Assembly: GCA_964389805.1 (NCBI GenBank)
Contig: CAYMFU010000208.1
Location: forward strand, 1-39,716
Source of the DNA: JAGTVG01 sp964389805
Lineage (GTDB): Bacteria; Bacteroidota; Bacteroidia; Cytophagales; Cyclobacteriaceae
DNA: 39,716 bases
Direction: 5' to 3'
This document shows positions 17,066 through 25,454 of the stretch, piece by piece (the stretch's first letter is position 1; every line of letters starts with the position of its first letter). The notes below the pieces were generated by a model that saw nothing but the letters and a program-made list of their open reading frames with translations, was not told the DNA's origin and made no database searches. Made by a program: the position numbers and the translations under genes.

Positions 17066-18562
17066 TTGATCAAGATATATACAAAGCGGGCATTACTTTT
17101 AATTTGCCTGCTTTTGTTTTTTTACACTAATTCTGTCTTTAGCCAATCTTATGATAAAAGTTTAATTCAAGCTTATCATTACGTATTGGATCTAGATTTT
17201 AGAGGTGTAATCCCTGCTCTTTCCTCAGACACCTATCAATCAACACACGATAAAGCCTTTCAAGTCTATATCCTTAATTTAAAAAATACACTTGAACTTC
17301 TTCTAGTGCATGAGCCGGATAAATATAAATCATACCCCAGGAAGGAAAAAAAATATATTCACATTCTCAATGATCTGAATAACGATGACCCATACGTTAA
17401 TTACCTGAAAATTGAATTTAAAGTCCACCGAGGGCTATTGAAGATTAAATATGGCGACAGGATTTCCGGTGCTTTTAATCTCATTCAGGCCTTTCGAAAC
17501 CTCCGTAACTTTGAAGATAAGTATACCGGGCATATTTATACTCTTAAAGTTTCAGGATTACTGAATATTATTCTTTCCCTGTTTCCAGACCAATATGATT
17601 GGATTCTAAATATGTTTCAGGTTGATCCGGATTTTACAAAGGGCATGAATTACCTTAAGGAACTTTCAGAGAGTAATTCTGTATTCAGGCGGGAAGGAAT
17701 ATTGATTTATGCCATCTCTCAATCCTTTTACGGTGACAATTCAGCCGAGGCTGTTGAAACATTAAAATCACATAGTCTATTATTTGATAAGAGTCTGTTA
17801 TTTAGTTACTTGCTTGCGTTATCTTCAACTAAAAATAGAAATAATAAAGAGGCCATTAAGTATTTTGATCATTGTCTCAATTTTGGCAGATCTTATTTAC
17901 AGATCCCAGCAATTAATTACCATCGGGCTGAATCTTATCTCAAAGAATTGAACTTTAATAAGGCTTCGTATTTATACGACCTTTATCTCACTAAACCAGA
18001 TGGGGAATTATTAATTAAAGATTCAAACTACAAATTATACAACCTTGCATTCATTTATGGCATACCTGATAGAGATCACGAAAAATACCGGACCAGGGTT
18101 CTGTCCAAAGGGAGTTTACAAAACGGAGCAGACAAATATGCTAATAATCAGTTAACAAACAATTATATGCCGGATAGTACGCTTTTTATATCAAGGCTGT
18201 TATTTGACGGGGGATATTTCAATAGATCTATTGAAACTCTGTCCATAAGAGAAAGCTCAAAATTCGCTAATACAGAAGAAAAATGTGAATATTATTACCG
18301 CTATGCTCGTAATTATCAATTACTAAAGGTGTATGAATCCTCAATTGATTATTATAATAAGGTACTCAAGATAGAAGGCTCAGAAGAATTCTATTTTTGG
18401 GGAAATGCGGTATTAAACCTCGGGCATATTTATTCTAGTTCAGGAGCATACTCAAAGGCGCGGGAATATTATGAGCTTGCTTTAAAATACAAAGGAGAAT
18501 CATACCAAAACAGTATAAGAACTGAAGCTAAAGCTGGTCTTAAAAAGATCTCAAATCTCTAA
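17066..18562 (+). CDS. Secreted/periplasmic TPR protein, unknown
   Basis: The 498-aa protein begins with a signal peptide (RALLLICLLLFFYTNSVFSQ, about 8-27). The rest is helical. C-terminal TPR-like helices are visible in CEYYYRYARNYQLLKVYESSIDYYNKVLKI and AVLNLGHIYSSSGAYSKAREYYELALKY (about residues 410-485). Less regular repeats fill the middle. The start is TTG at 17066: no ATG or GTG lies near the signal peptide, and the TTG gives a complete one. It follows the zinc-ribbon gene by 19 nt and is probably cotranscribed. Its 3' end overlaps the convergent dnaB gene by 4 bp. A scaffold role in the cell envelope is an inference. Confidence 0.75.
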   Translation: MIKIYTKRALLLICLLLFFYTNSVFSQSYDKSLIQAYHYVLDLDFRGVIPALSSDTYQSTHDKAFQVYILNLKNTLELLLVHEPDKYKSYPRKEKKYIHILNDLNNDDPYVNYLKIEFKVHRGLLKIKYGDRISGAFNLIQAFRNLRNFEDKYTGHIYTLKVSGLLNIILSLFPDQYDWILNMFQVDPDFTKGMNYLKELSESNSVFRREGILIYAISQSFYGDNSAEAVETLKSHSLLFDKSLLFSYLLALSSTKNRNNKEAIKYFDHCLNFGRSYLQIPAINYHRAESYLKELNFNKASYLYDLYLTKPDGELLIKDSNYKLYNLAFIYGIPDRDHEKYRTRVLSKGSLQNGADKYANNQLTNNYMPDSTLFISRLLFDGGYFNRSIETLSIRESSKFANTEEKCEYYYRYARNYQLLKVYESSIDYYNKVLKIEGSEEFYFWGNAVLNLGHIYSSSGAYSKAREYYELALKYKGESYQNSIRTEAKAGLKKISNL

Positions 18563-20115
18563 AATGGCGCTTTTGAATCCCCGGTATCATCCTTTTTATT
18601 TTCATTCTTACTATTGATCCGACTTCTGAAGGTAAAATATCCATTACCCTGATCGCCGCCATCCATATTTCCGGGAGTGCCAAAGCCTTCAGATCCTTCC
18701 TCCAGGTCATCGAATTTAGTCAGGTGTCCGATAAATTTGAGTTTCACTGTTCCAAGGGAACCATTTCTGTGTTTCGCAATATTTATCTCACCAATACCCT
18801 TTGTACTTTGGCCGTTTTCGTCTTCTGTTATTTTATAATACTCTGGACGATATAAAAACAAAACCATATCGGCATCCTGCTCAATTGAACCAGATTCCCT
18901 AAGGTCGGAAAGTTGTGGTCGCTTATCTCCGCCCCTTGTTTCAACGGCTCTACTAAGTTGTGAAATTGCAATCACGGGTATATTCAATTCTTTTGCAATA
19001 TTCTTTAAGGCCCGTGAAATAGATGCTATTTCCTGCTCTCTGTTACCGCTTGAAGTTGTTTTAGATTTATCGCCAGACATTAACTGGAGGTAATCTACGA
19101 TTAACAATTCAACACCATGCTGCGCAACCAGGCGTCTGGCTTTAGCCCGTAATTCAAGAATAGTCAAAGCGGGAGTATCGTCAATATAAATTGGTGCCTC
19201 CGTCAGTTTAGAAGTTTTATATACTAACTGTTCCCACTCATAATCTTCCAGGTTACCTTTTTTAATCTTATCTCCTTCCAGTTCAGCTTCAGCAGAAATT
19301 AACCTGTTCACTAATTGAATCGATGACATTTCAAGCGAAAAAATAGCGCATGGACGATTAAAATCAACCGCTGCATTTCTGAGGGCTGAGACCACCAGGG
19401 CTGTTTTACCCATACCTGGCCGGGCGGCTATAATAACCAGGTCGGATTTTTGCCACCCGGAAGTTAAGCGGTCAAGTACCGTAAATCCAGATGGTATTCC
19501 CGTGAGGCCATCTTTCTGATTCTTTTTTACTTCAAGCTCTTTTATGGCATCGTTCATCAAAGAACGCATACTGTCAAAATTCTTACGAATGTTGGTTTCT
19601 GAAACCTCAAATAGGGATTGCTCCGTTTTATCAAGTAACTCAAAAACATCTGTGGAATCTTCGTATGCATCTTTTTGGATCTCGGAAGAAATCTGTATTA
19701 ATGCCCGTTTAATAGCCATCTCTATTATTAGCCTGGCATGATATTCGATATTTGCCGAGGAATTTACCTTTGAAGTCAGGCTAGTGATATAATACGCGCC
19801 TCCCACAAATTCAAGCTTACCCTTTTTCCTTAACCGGTTAGTCACAGTCAATATATCCACAGGTTCAGAATCCTCAAACAGCTCCCTTATCACTGCGTAG
19901 ATCTCAGAATGAGCGTCTTTATAAAAAATTTCCGGTTTTAAAATTTCAATAACCTGGGATAAGGCATCCTTTTCAAGCATTAGTGCTCCCAAAATGGCTT
20001 CTTCCAGCTCTGGTGCCTGGGGTGGCAACTTGCCCAGATGGGCACTTAAGTCAAGGTTGGCGATTGATCTACCCCTTGGTCCAATACGTATTTTTGATGA
20101 TTTATCTGACTCCAT
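18559..20115 (-). CDS. dnaB: Replicative DNA helicase DnaB
   Basis: The 518-aa protein has the DnaB N-terminal primase-interacting domain (about 33-135) with PPQAPELEEAILGALMLEKDAL, a linker helix, and the RecA-like C-terminal helicase domain. The P-loop ARPGMGKTAL is at 231-240. Further motifs are AIFSLEMSSIQLVNRLIS, LLIVDYLQLMSG (Walker B, about 346-357) and KHRNGSLGTVKLKF near the end. DnaB is the hexameric ATP-driven helicase of the replication fork. No intein or insertion interrupts it. The C-terminal tail is Gly- and Asp-rich. It is divergent from mpl, with a 211-nt spacer that holds both promoters. The call is secure. Confidence 0.97.
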   Translation of the reverse strand: MESDKSSKIRIGPRGRSIANLDLSAHLGKLPPQAPELEEAILGALMLEKDALSQVIEILKPEIFYKDAHSEIYAVIRELFEDSEPVDILTVTNRLRKKGKLEFVGGAYYITSLTSKVNSSANIEYHARLIIEMAIKRALIQISSEIQKDAYEDSTDVFELLDKTEQSLFEVSETNIRKNFDSMRSLMNDAIKELEVKKNQKDGLTGIPSGFTVLDRLTSGWQKSDLVIIAARPGMGKTALVVSALRNAAVDFNRPCAIFSLEMSSIQLVNRLISAEAELEGDKIKKGNLEDYEWEQLVYKTSKLTEAPIYIDDTPALTILELRAKARRLVAQHGVELLIVDYLQLMSGDKSKTTSSGNREQEIASISRALKNIAKELNIPVIAISQLSRAVETRGGDKRPQLSDLRESGSIEQDADMVLFLYRPEYYKITEDENGQSTKGIGEINIAKHRNGSLGTVKLKFIGHLTKFDDLEEGSEGFGTPGNMDGGDQGNGYFTFRSRINSKNENKKDDTGDSKAPF

Positions 20116-20146
20116 TAACCCTTAGAAAAATATAAATTCACTTAAA

Positions 20147-20154
20147 CAAAAGTA
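20147..20154 (-). promoter_or_regulatory. -7 promoter element candidate for dnaB
   Basis: The minus strand reads TACTTTTG, an exact TAnnTTTG match, 31 nt before the dnaB ATG. Nineteen nt further upstream there is TTTT, not TTTG, so the -33 element is only partly matched. Confidence 0.45.
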
Positions 20155-20285
20155 AGTCATACAACCAGGTATAAAAAAGAAATTACGAATAAGTTTTGGT
20201 ATTTTTTTCCACAACCCGAATCTATATTATCAACACCCAAAAATCACTTTTTAACAATTTATTAACATCATTTTGCTTGAGTCCT

Positions 20286-20316
20286 TTTGGTCCGTCAGTA
20301 GATTATTATAAATTTG
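20286..20316 (+). promoter_or_regulatory. Bacteroidota promoter of the mpl operon
   Basis: TTTG (20286-20289), exactly 19 nt, then TAAATTTG (20309-20316) matches the phylum consensus TTTG-N19-TAnnTTTG without mismatch. The mpl ATG is 10 nt after the -7 box, so the 5' leader would be only a few nucleotides. Confidence 0.85.
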
Positions 20317-20326
20317 AGTCTATTAT

Positions 20327-21706
20327 ATGGTCAACCATAACCAACACATCCATTTTATTGCAATAGGCGGAAGCGCTATGCATAACCTGGCTATTGCCTT
20401 ACACCAAACAGGTTATTTAGTAACTGGCTCAGACGATGATATTTTTGAGCCTTCAAGATCGAGGTTATCTTCATATGGCCTATTACCAGTGAAGATGGGA
20501 TGGTATCCTGAGAAAATAACCAAAGACACAAAAGCAGTTATCTTAGGAATGCATGCCAGAATTGATAATCCTGAATTAAATAAAGCTATCGACCTTGGCA
20601 TTCAAATATATTCATTTCCTGATTTTGTTTATGAATCCTCAAAAAATGCTAAAAGGGTAGTAATTGCAGGCTCCCATGGAAAAACTACAATTACCTCCAT
20701 GGTCATGCACGTATTGAAGCAAGTTGGTCAGGAATTCGATTACCTGGTTGGAGCAGGTATACAAGGATTCAATAACATGGTGAAGCTCAATGGATCGCCC
20801 ATAATTGTACTAGAAGGAGACGAATATCTCACTTCTGCCCTGGATAGAACTCCTAAATTTATCAGGTACAATCATAATATCGGGCTTATCAGCGGAATAG
20901 CTTGGGACCATATCAACGCCTTCCCTTCTAAAGAAAATTATATTGATCAATTTGAGAAATTTATTGACAACACACCTGATGATGGTACTTTAATTTACTT
21001 TGAAGAGGATGATGTGATAAAGAATCTGATCAGGAATAAGAAAAGAAGTTTCATTACTATTCCATATTCTACTCCTGAATATACTGTAAGGAATGGTCAG
21101 TATTTTTTAAAGAAGGGATTGTCGGAAACTGGATTAAAACTTTTCGGTAAACATAATATGCAGAACCTCGCTGGCGCAGTGGAGGTGTTAAAGCAGCTGA
21201 ACCTAAAGGATAAAGATATAATTCGGGCTATGGAATCATTTGAAGGTGCAGCAAACCGGCTTGAAAAATTGTTTGATGATAATGGAATTGTTATATATAA
21301 GGATTTTGCTCATTCACCTTCTAAATTAAAGTCAACAGTTGCAGCCGTCCATGAATTATATCCAAGAAAAAAAATCATTTCCTGTTTTGAACTACATACC
21401 TATAGCAGTTTGAATAAAGATTTTCTTTGTGAATACCAGGATAGTTTTCCTAAAGCAGGCCTTAATCTGGTTTTTGTTAACAATCACACCCTTGAAATTA
21501 AGAAAATGCCCCCACTGAATGATGGAGTTATTAAGAGTGGATTTAATGATGGTGACCTGATTATTACTCGCACAAAACAAGACTTAGAAAACCTCTTGTT
21601 GGATAACATTCAGCCCGATACCGTGCTTTTGTTTATGAGTTCCGGTAACTTTGGCGGGATGAATTATACTGAATTTATTGAAAAGATAACCCAACAATTA
21701 CTATAA
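20327..21706 (+). CDS. mpl: UDP-MurNAc:tripeptide ligase Mpl (peptidoglycan recycling)
   Basis: The 459-aa protein is a Mur ligase close in length to E. coli Mpl (about 457 aa). The N-terminal nucleotide-binding start is IHFIAIGGSAMHNLAIAL (8-25). The ATP-binding P-loop is AGSHGKTTITSMV (114-126). EGDEYLTSALDRTPKF and the central AWDHINAFPS block follow, and the C-terminal domain carries FAHSPSKLKSTV. The 'GGSAMHN' motif and the EGDEY-x-x-x-x-D-R-x-PKF signature fit Mpl and not MurC. Mpl joins the recycled tripeptide L-Ala-gamma-D-Glu-meso-DAP to UDP-MurNAc with ATP. It is first in an operon: the exonuclease follows after 7 nt. dapD further along supplies the DAP branch. Confidence 0.92.
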   Translation: MVNHNQHIHFIAIGGSAMHNLAIALHQTGYLVTGSDDDIFEPSRSRLSSYGLLPVKMGWYPEKITKDTKAVILGMHARIDNPELNKAIDLGIQIYSFPDFVYESSKNAKRVVIAGSHGKTTITSMVMHVLKQVGQEFDYLVGAGIQGFNNMVKLNGSPIIVLEGDEYLTSALDRTPKFIRYNHNIGLISGIAWDHINAFPSKENYIDQFEKFIDNTPDDGTLIYFEEDDVIKNLIRNKKRSFITIPYSTPEYTVRNGQYFLKKGLSETGLKLFGKHNMQNLAGAVEVLKQLNLKDKDIIRAMESFEGAANRLEKLFDDNGIVIYKDFAHSPSKLKSTVAAVHELYPRKKIISCFELHTYSSLNKDFLCEYQDSFPKAGLNLVFVNNHTLEIKKMPPLNDGVIKSGFNDGDLIITRTKQDLENLLLDNIQPDTVLLFMSSGNFGGMNYTEFIEKITQQLL

Positions 21707-21713
21707 AAACATA

Positions 21714-22520
21714 ATGTATTTAAAACTAAGAAATCCCCTTATATTTTTTGATCTTGAAACTACCGGCATCAATATATCAAAAGATAAAATAGTAGAGATA
21801 GCCGCCGTAAAAATTCTTGCCGATGGCTCGAGAATTGAGAAGGTTCACAGAGTAAATCCTCAAATTCCTATTCCACGGGAAGCCAGCTTGATCCATGGAA
21901 TCTATGATGATGATGTGAAAAATGAACCGAGCTTCAAACACCTTGCGAAAGAGCTGGCTCAGTTTTTTGAAGGCTCCGATTTAGCAGGATTCAATATCCT
22001 TAAGTTCGATGTACCTCTCCTTGTTGAAGAATTTCTTCGGGCTGGAATTGATTTCGATATAAGTAATAAAAAACTACTTGATGCACAGAAAATTTTCCAT
22101 ATGATGGAAAAAAGAAACCTTACGGCAGCATTTAAATTTTATTGCGATAAAGATCTAAAGGATGCACATAGTGCTTTGGCCGATACTCAAGCCACCATGG
22201 AGGTATTCGAGGAACAAATCCGGCGCTATGAGAACATGGAAGTCATAGATCTTCAAGGTAAAAAGGTTGGAATAATCGAAAATGATATGGGACAAATCCA
22301 CAATTTAACCAATCGAAGGATGGTGGATCTGGCTGGAAGGGTTGTTTATAATGATGATGGGGAGGAAATTTTCAACTTTGGAAAACACAAAGGGAAAAAA
22401 GTAATAGACGTATTTAATGCTGAACCTTCCTATTATGATTGGATGCTTAAAAACGATTTTTCGCTGGACACCAAACGAAAACTTACACAAATAAAGTTGA
22501 GAGCTTTTAACCAAGGCTAG
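21714..22520 (+). CDS. DnaQ-like 3'-5' exonuclease with DUF3820-type tail
   Basis: The 268-aa protein has a DEDDh exonuclease domain (about 8-172). The Exo I motif is FFDLETTG (Asp13, Glu15). Exo II has Asp99 in FNILKFDVPLL. Exo III is HSALADT (His152, Asp157). The C-terminal part (about 215-265) reads FNFGKHKGKKVIDVF...YYDWMLKNDF, which matches the small DUF3820 domain often fused to exonucleases in this phylum. It is a DNA or RNA 3'-5' exonuclease related to the epsilon subunit; the substrate is unknown. It lies 7 nt after mpl and 40 nt before otsAB, so it is mid-operon. Confidence 0.88.
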   Translation: MYLKLRNPLIFFDLETTGINISKDKIVEIAAVKILADGSRIEKVHRVNPQIPIPREASLIHGIYDDDVKNEPSFKHLAKELAQFFEGSDLAGFNILKFDVPLLVEEFLRAGIDFDISNKKLLDAQKIFHMMEKRNLTAAFKFYCDKDLKDAHSALADTQATMEVFEEQIRRYENMEVIDLQGKKVGIIENDMGQIHNLTNRRMVDLAGRVVYNDDGEEIFNFGKHKGKKVIDVFNAEPSYYDWMLKNDFSLDTKRKLTQIKLRAFNQG

Positions 22521-22560
22521 ATTTTAGTAAATTATATAATTATTCGTAATTAGTGATTTT

Positions 22561-24738
22561 ATGTCCAAAATAATCATAGTATCCAATCGATTACCTATTA
22601 AGATTGAAAAGACCAACGGGGAGTTAATATATAAAACCAGCGAGGGCGGATTAGCCACAGGTTTAAGTTCTGTTTATAAGCAGGGAAATAATGTATGGAT
22701 TGGCTGGCCTGGCATTGTACTTGACAAGACCAAAGATAAGCTCGATGTCGGCCGGGACCTGAAGAATGAAAACATGATGCCGGTTTTTTTCACAGAATCG
22801 GAGTTAGAGATGTTTTATGAGGGCTTTAGCAATGCTACCATTTGGCCGTTATTTCACTATTTCAATCAATTTGCGATATATGACCAGGGCTTATTCGATG
22901 CATACAGGAAAGCAAACCTGAGATTTTGCGATAGCGTCGTAGAAGTTGCTGAACCTGGTGATATCATCTGGATCCATGATTACCAGTTGCTATTACTTCC
23001 TGAAATGGTAAGAAAAAGACTTCCTGAAATCCGGATTGGCTTTTTTCAACACATTCCCTTTCCATCATATGAAGCTTTCAGACTCCTTCCATGGCGTAAG
23101 GAAATATTGTTTGGGATGCTTGGGGCCGATCTTATTGGATTTCATACCTATGACGATATGCGGCACTTTCTCAGTTCAGTTAGCCGTATTGGTGCATTAC
23201 CCAATACAAAGGGTATAATAAATGTTGACTCCAGGCATGTAGAGGTGGATTCCTTCCCAATGGGGATAGATTATAAAAAATATAATGATGCGGCCTCCTC
23301 TCCGGAGACCTTAAAACGTGAAGTGGATTATCGAACATCCATAGGCAAACAGAAACTGATGATTTCTATCGATAGATTAGATTATTCGAAAGGCATACCA
23401 CAGAGATTGAGTGCATTTGAGTTGTTTTTTGAAAATCATCCTGAATTCCTTGGACTTGTGTCCCTAATCTTAATTGTCGTCCCATCCAGGGATAATGTGG
23501 GTGAATATAAAAGGTTGAAAGAGGAAATAGATCTGCTTGTCGGAAGGATAAACGGGAAGTTGGGAACTATTCACTGGTCACCTATTCATTATTTTTACAG
23601 ATCATTCTCACTTCATTCTTTATCCGCGTTTTACAGAATGGCTGACGTTGCCCTGGTTACACCGATGCGGGATGGGATGAACCTGGTTTGCAAGGAATAT
23701 ATAGCCAGTAGGCTGGATCAGAAAGGAGTTTTAGTACTTAGCGAAATGGCCGGATCAGCAAAAGAACTTTCTGATGCTATTCTCATTAATCCAAATGACA
23801 TCAATGAGATGGTAGAGGCTATCTATACCGCCTTAACAATGCCTCCGGATGATCAAAAAGCGCATATCAGCATTATGCAGGAATCTTTAAAGAGATATAA
23901 TATTCATCATTGGGTCAAAATCTTTATGGACAAGCTTAATGAGGTTATTGAAACACAGAAGTCATTTGCCACAAAAATAGTGGATAAAAATGTAATGAAG
24001 ATACTTAAAGGGCAATATGACAAAGCTAAAAAACGGATCCTGTTTCTTGACTACGATGGAACATTGACCGGATTCCAAGACATACCCTCTAAGGCCAAAC
24101 CTGATGCAGAGATCATTGGGATACTCGAGAAACTTGCGAACGATAAAAAAAATAGAGTGGTCATTATAAGTGGGAGAGATCGACAAACACTTGATGGCTG
24201 GCTTGGAGATCTTAATATTGATATAATAGCTGAACATGGAGTCTGGCTTAAGGAAGAGGGCAAAAAATGGAATACAATCTTTCCTATGCGAAATGAATGG
24301 AAAGAAGAGTTCCGACCCATATTTGAATCGTATGTTGATCGTACACCCGGATCTTTTGTCGAGGAAAAAGACTATTCACTTGTTTGGCATTACCGGAAAG
24401 TTGATACCGGATTGGGTGAGTTAAGAACCCGTGAATTGGCAAGCCATTTAAGATATATGGCTTCGAATAAGAATCTTACAGTTATGGAAGGCGATAAAGT
24501 GGTCGAAATAAAGAATTCAGAAGTAAATAAAGGATATGCTGCCGAAAAGTGGCTTTTAAAGGATAAATACGATTTCATCTTTGCGGTAGGTGACGACTGG
24601 ACTGATGAAGATACTTTCACAGCTATGCCTGAGGAGGCGATCACCATCAAAGTTGGACAAATATCGTCAGTGGCAAAATACCGGATAGAATCTTTTAAAC
24701 TGGTAAGGAATTTTTTAAAGAACTTGATTGCTGAATAA
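22561..24738 (+). CDS. otsAB: Fused trehalose-6-phosphate synthase/phosphatase
   Basis: The 725-aa protein joins two enzymes. Residues 1 to about 465 are a GT20 trehalose-6-phosphate synthase: SNRLPI at the start, SEGGLATGL, WIHDYQLLLLPEMVR, FFQHIPFPSYE, RLDYSKGIPQRL and TPMRDGMNLVCKEY. From about 490 comes a HAD-type phosphatase of the OtsB family, with the nucleophile motif FLDYDGTL (Asp497, Asp499), IISGRDRQTL, and GDDWTDEDTF for Mg2+. The pair makes trehalose from UDP-glucose and glucose 6-phosphate in two steps, giving a stress protectant. It lies 40 nt after the exonuclease, in the mpl operon. All key motifs look intact in both halves. The call is very secure. Confidence 0.97.
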   Translation: MSKIIIVSNRLPIKIEKTNGELIYKTSEGGLATGLSSVYKQGNNVWIGWPGIVLDKTKDKLDVGRDLKNENMMPVFFTESELEMFYEGFSNATIWPLFHYFNQFAIYDQGLFDAYRKANLRFCDSVVEVAEPGDIIWIHDYQLLLLPEMVRKRLPEIRIGFFQHIPFPSYEAFRLLPWRKEILFGMLGADLIGFHTYDDMRHFLSSVSRIGALPNTKGIINVDSRHVEVDSFPMGIDYKKYNDAASSPETLKREVDYRTSIGKQKLMISIDRLDYSKGIPQRLSAFELFFENHPEFLGLVSLILIVVPSRDNVGEYKRLKEEIDLLVGRINGKLGTIHWSPIHYFYRSFSLHSLSAFYRMADVALVTPMRDGMNLVCKEYIASRLDQKGVLVLSEMAGSAKELSDAILINPNDINEMVEAIYTALTMPPDDQKAHISIMQESLKRYNIHHWVKIFMDKLNEVIETQKSFATKIVDKNVMKILKGQYDKAKKRILFLDYDGTLTGFQDIPSKAKPDAEIIGILEKLANDKKNRVVIISGRDRQTLDGWLGDLNIDIIAEHGVWLKEEGKKWNTIFPMRNEWKEEFRPIFESYVDRTPGSFVEEKDYSLVWHYRKVDTGLGELRTRELASHLRYMASNKNLTVMEGDKVVEIKNSEVNKGYAAEKWLLKDKYDFIFAVGDDWTDEDTFTAMPEEAITIKVGQISSVAKYRIESFKLVRNFLKNLIAE

Positions 24739-24747
24739 TTTAATTTT

Positions 24748-24900
24748 ATGTCACCTTTGGGAAAAACTGTTTTTATAACCTTAGCCAGACTCAATAGACT
24801 AATATTACCTAAATACAGCAAAAGAGATCTTACTAAAATTTCTAAGGTTGATAAATTGATCATAGCATACCGGTATTTCATCACAAAAAACTCCCTATAA
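24748..24900 (+). CDS. Conserved 50-aa protein, unknown
   Basis: A complete ORF of 50 codons starts at an ATG 9 nt after the otsAB stop and is in the same orientation. The protein is basic and helical. Its pattern, roughly 'LARLNRLILPKYSKRDLTKISKVDKLIIAYRYFITKNSL', resembles a short family that I recall in Bacteroidota with a 'LN-x-x-(I/L)LP-x-YSK-x-x-L-x-KxSKxxxAIxxxRxxVTKNxL' form. That memory is not checked. It has no signal peptide or membrane segment. It probably ends the mpl-exonuclease-otsAB transcript, because a hairpin with a T-run follows 29 nt later. An antisense frame crossing it has no support. Confidence 0.6.
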   Translation: MSPLGKTVFITLARLNRLILPKYSKRDLTKISKVDKLIIAYRYFITKNSL

Positions 24901-24928
24901 ATACATTTTTCTGATCATTCTTCCCTTC

Positions 24929-24957
24929 TCCTCTAGGGTAGGGGATAATACTTTTTT
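24929..24957 (+). terminator. Candidate terminator of the mpl-otsAB operon
   Basis: TCCTCTA (24929-24935) pairs with TAGGGGA (24939-24945) around a GGG loop, with one G-U pair. Six T follow after 6 nt (24952-24957). The gap between stem and T-run is longer than ideal, so efficiency is uncertain. Confidence 0.45.
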
Positions 24958-25098
24958 AGCTTAAATAGCTTATGTATAGGCGTTTAATAACATTTACTTA
25001 AAGTAACACATCTCCAAGCTTACTTAACATACCAATTCCTATAACAGTAATTTCCGGAAACTGATTTATCCTCCTGGATAATAGTTTGCTTTAAAAAT

Positions 25099-25112
25099 GT
25101 GCATTTTTACAC
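25099..25112 (-). promoter_or_regulatory. Upstream copy of a 14-bp operator candidate
   Basis: On the minus strand this reads GTGTAAAAATGCAC. It is identical in 13 of 14 positions to the site at 25173-25186 on the plus strand. It has imperfect dyad symmetry (GTG...CAC) and lies just upstream of the -33 element at 25131. Confidence 0.5.
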
Positions 25113-25130
25113 ACAATATTTATTATAATA

Positions 25131-25161
25131 TTTGTTTTTTATAATATTAAAACTATATTTG
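25131..25161 (+). promoter_or_regulatory. Bacteroidota promoter of the small-gene/TetR cassette
   Basis: TTTG (25131-25134), exactly 19 nt, then TATATTTG (25154-25161) is a full match to TTTG-N19-TAnnTTTG. The first ATG is 29 nt further on. Two near-identical 14-bp elements flank the promoter. Confidence 0.85.
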
Positions 25162-25172
25162 ACAATAATTTA

Positions 25173-25186
25173 GTGTAAAATTGCAC
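25173..25186 (+). promoter_or_regulatory. Downstream copy of a 14-bp operator candidate
   Basis: GTGTAAAATTGCAC lies in the leader, just after the predicted transcription start and 4 nt before the ATG. Half-sites GTGxAA and TTxCAC form an imperfect dyad. The other copy is centred 74 bp upstream in opposite orientation. Confidence 0.5.
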
Positions 25187-25190
25187 AATT

Positions 25191-25454
25191 ATGAAATCAA
25201 TAAATATTGAAAAGACAGTTGAAAAGGAATTTAAAAGATTCGTCAAGAGCAATCTTTTAAAACCTAGAAAGTGCAAGAAAATCGATGATACAAACTACTG
25301 TATTCAGCAACTGCATTTAAAAATTCAGGAGTTCAAACATAGATTCGATTATGTTCCCGCTTCGGCGCAACTTATGTTCAGGGAATATCAAAATATTCAA
25401 GACAGGATGGTGTATGAGAATTTTAGGGAAACTTATCAAAATGTGTTATGCTAG
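25191..25454 (+). CDS. Small basic protein, unknown (first gene of cassette)
   Basis: I do not recognise this 87-aa protein. It is basic and mostly helical, with Lys- and Arg-rich patches at about 13-30 and two Cys near 28 and 37. There is no signal peptide or membrane segment, so it is probably cytoplasmic. Its promoter is one of the two best in the window, and operator-like repeats flank that promoter, so expression is likely controlled. The next gene starts 7 bp before its stop codon, in another frame, which suggests translational coupling. The TetR gene follows. A role tied to the signal sensed by that regulator is possible, but nothing in the protein shows it. Confidence 0.65.
   Translation: MKSINIEKTVEKEFKRFVKSNLLKPRKCKKIDDTNYCIQQLHLKIQEFKHRFDYVPASAQLMFREYQNIQDRMVYENFRETYQNVLC

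Noticed and set aside
24390..24884. 164-codon open frame on the minus strand across the otsAB end
   Set aside because: It lies antisense to the strongly motif-supported phosphatase domain and to the 50-aa ORF; the protein has no recognisable pattern.
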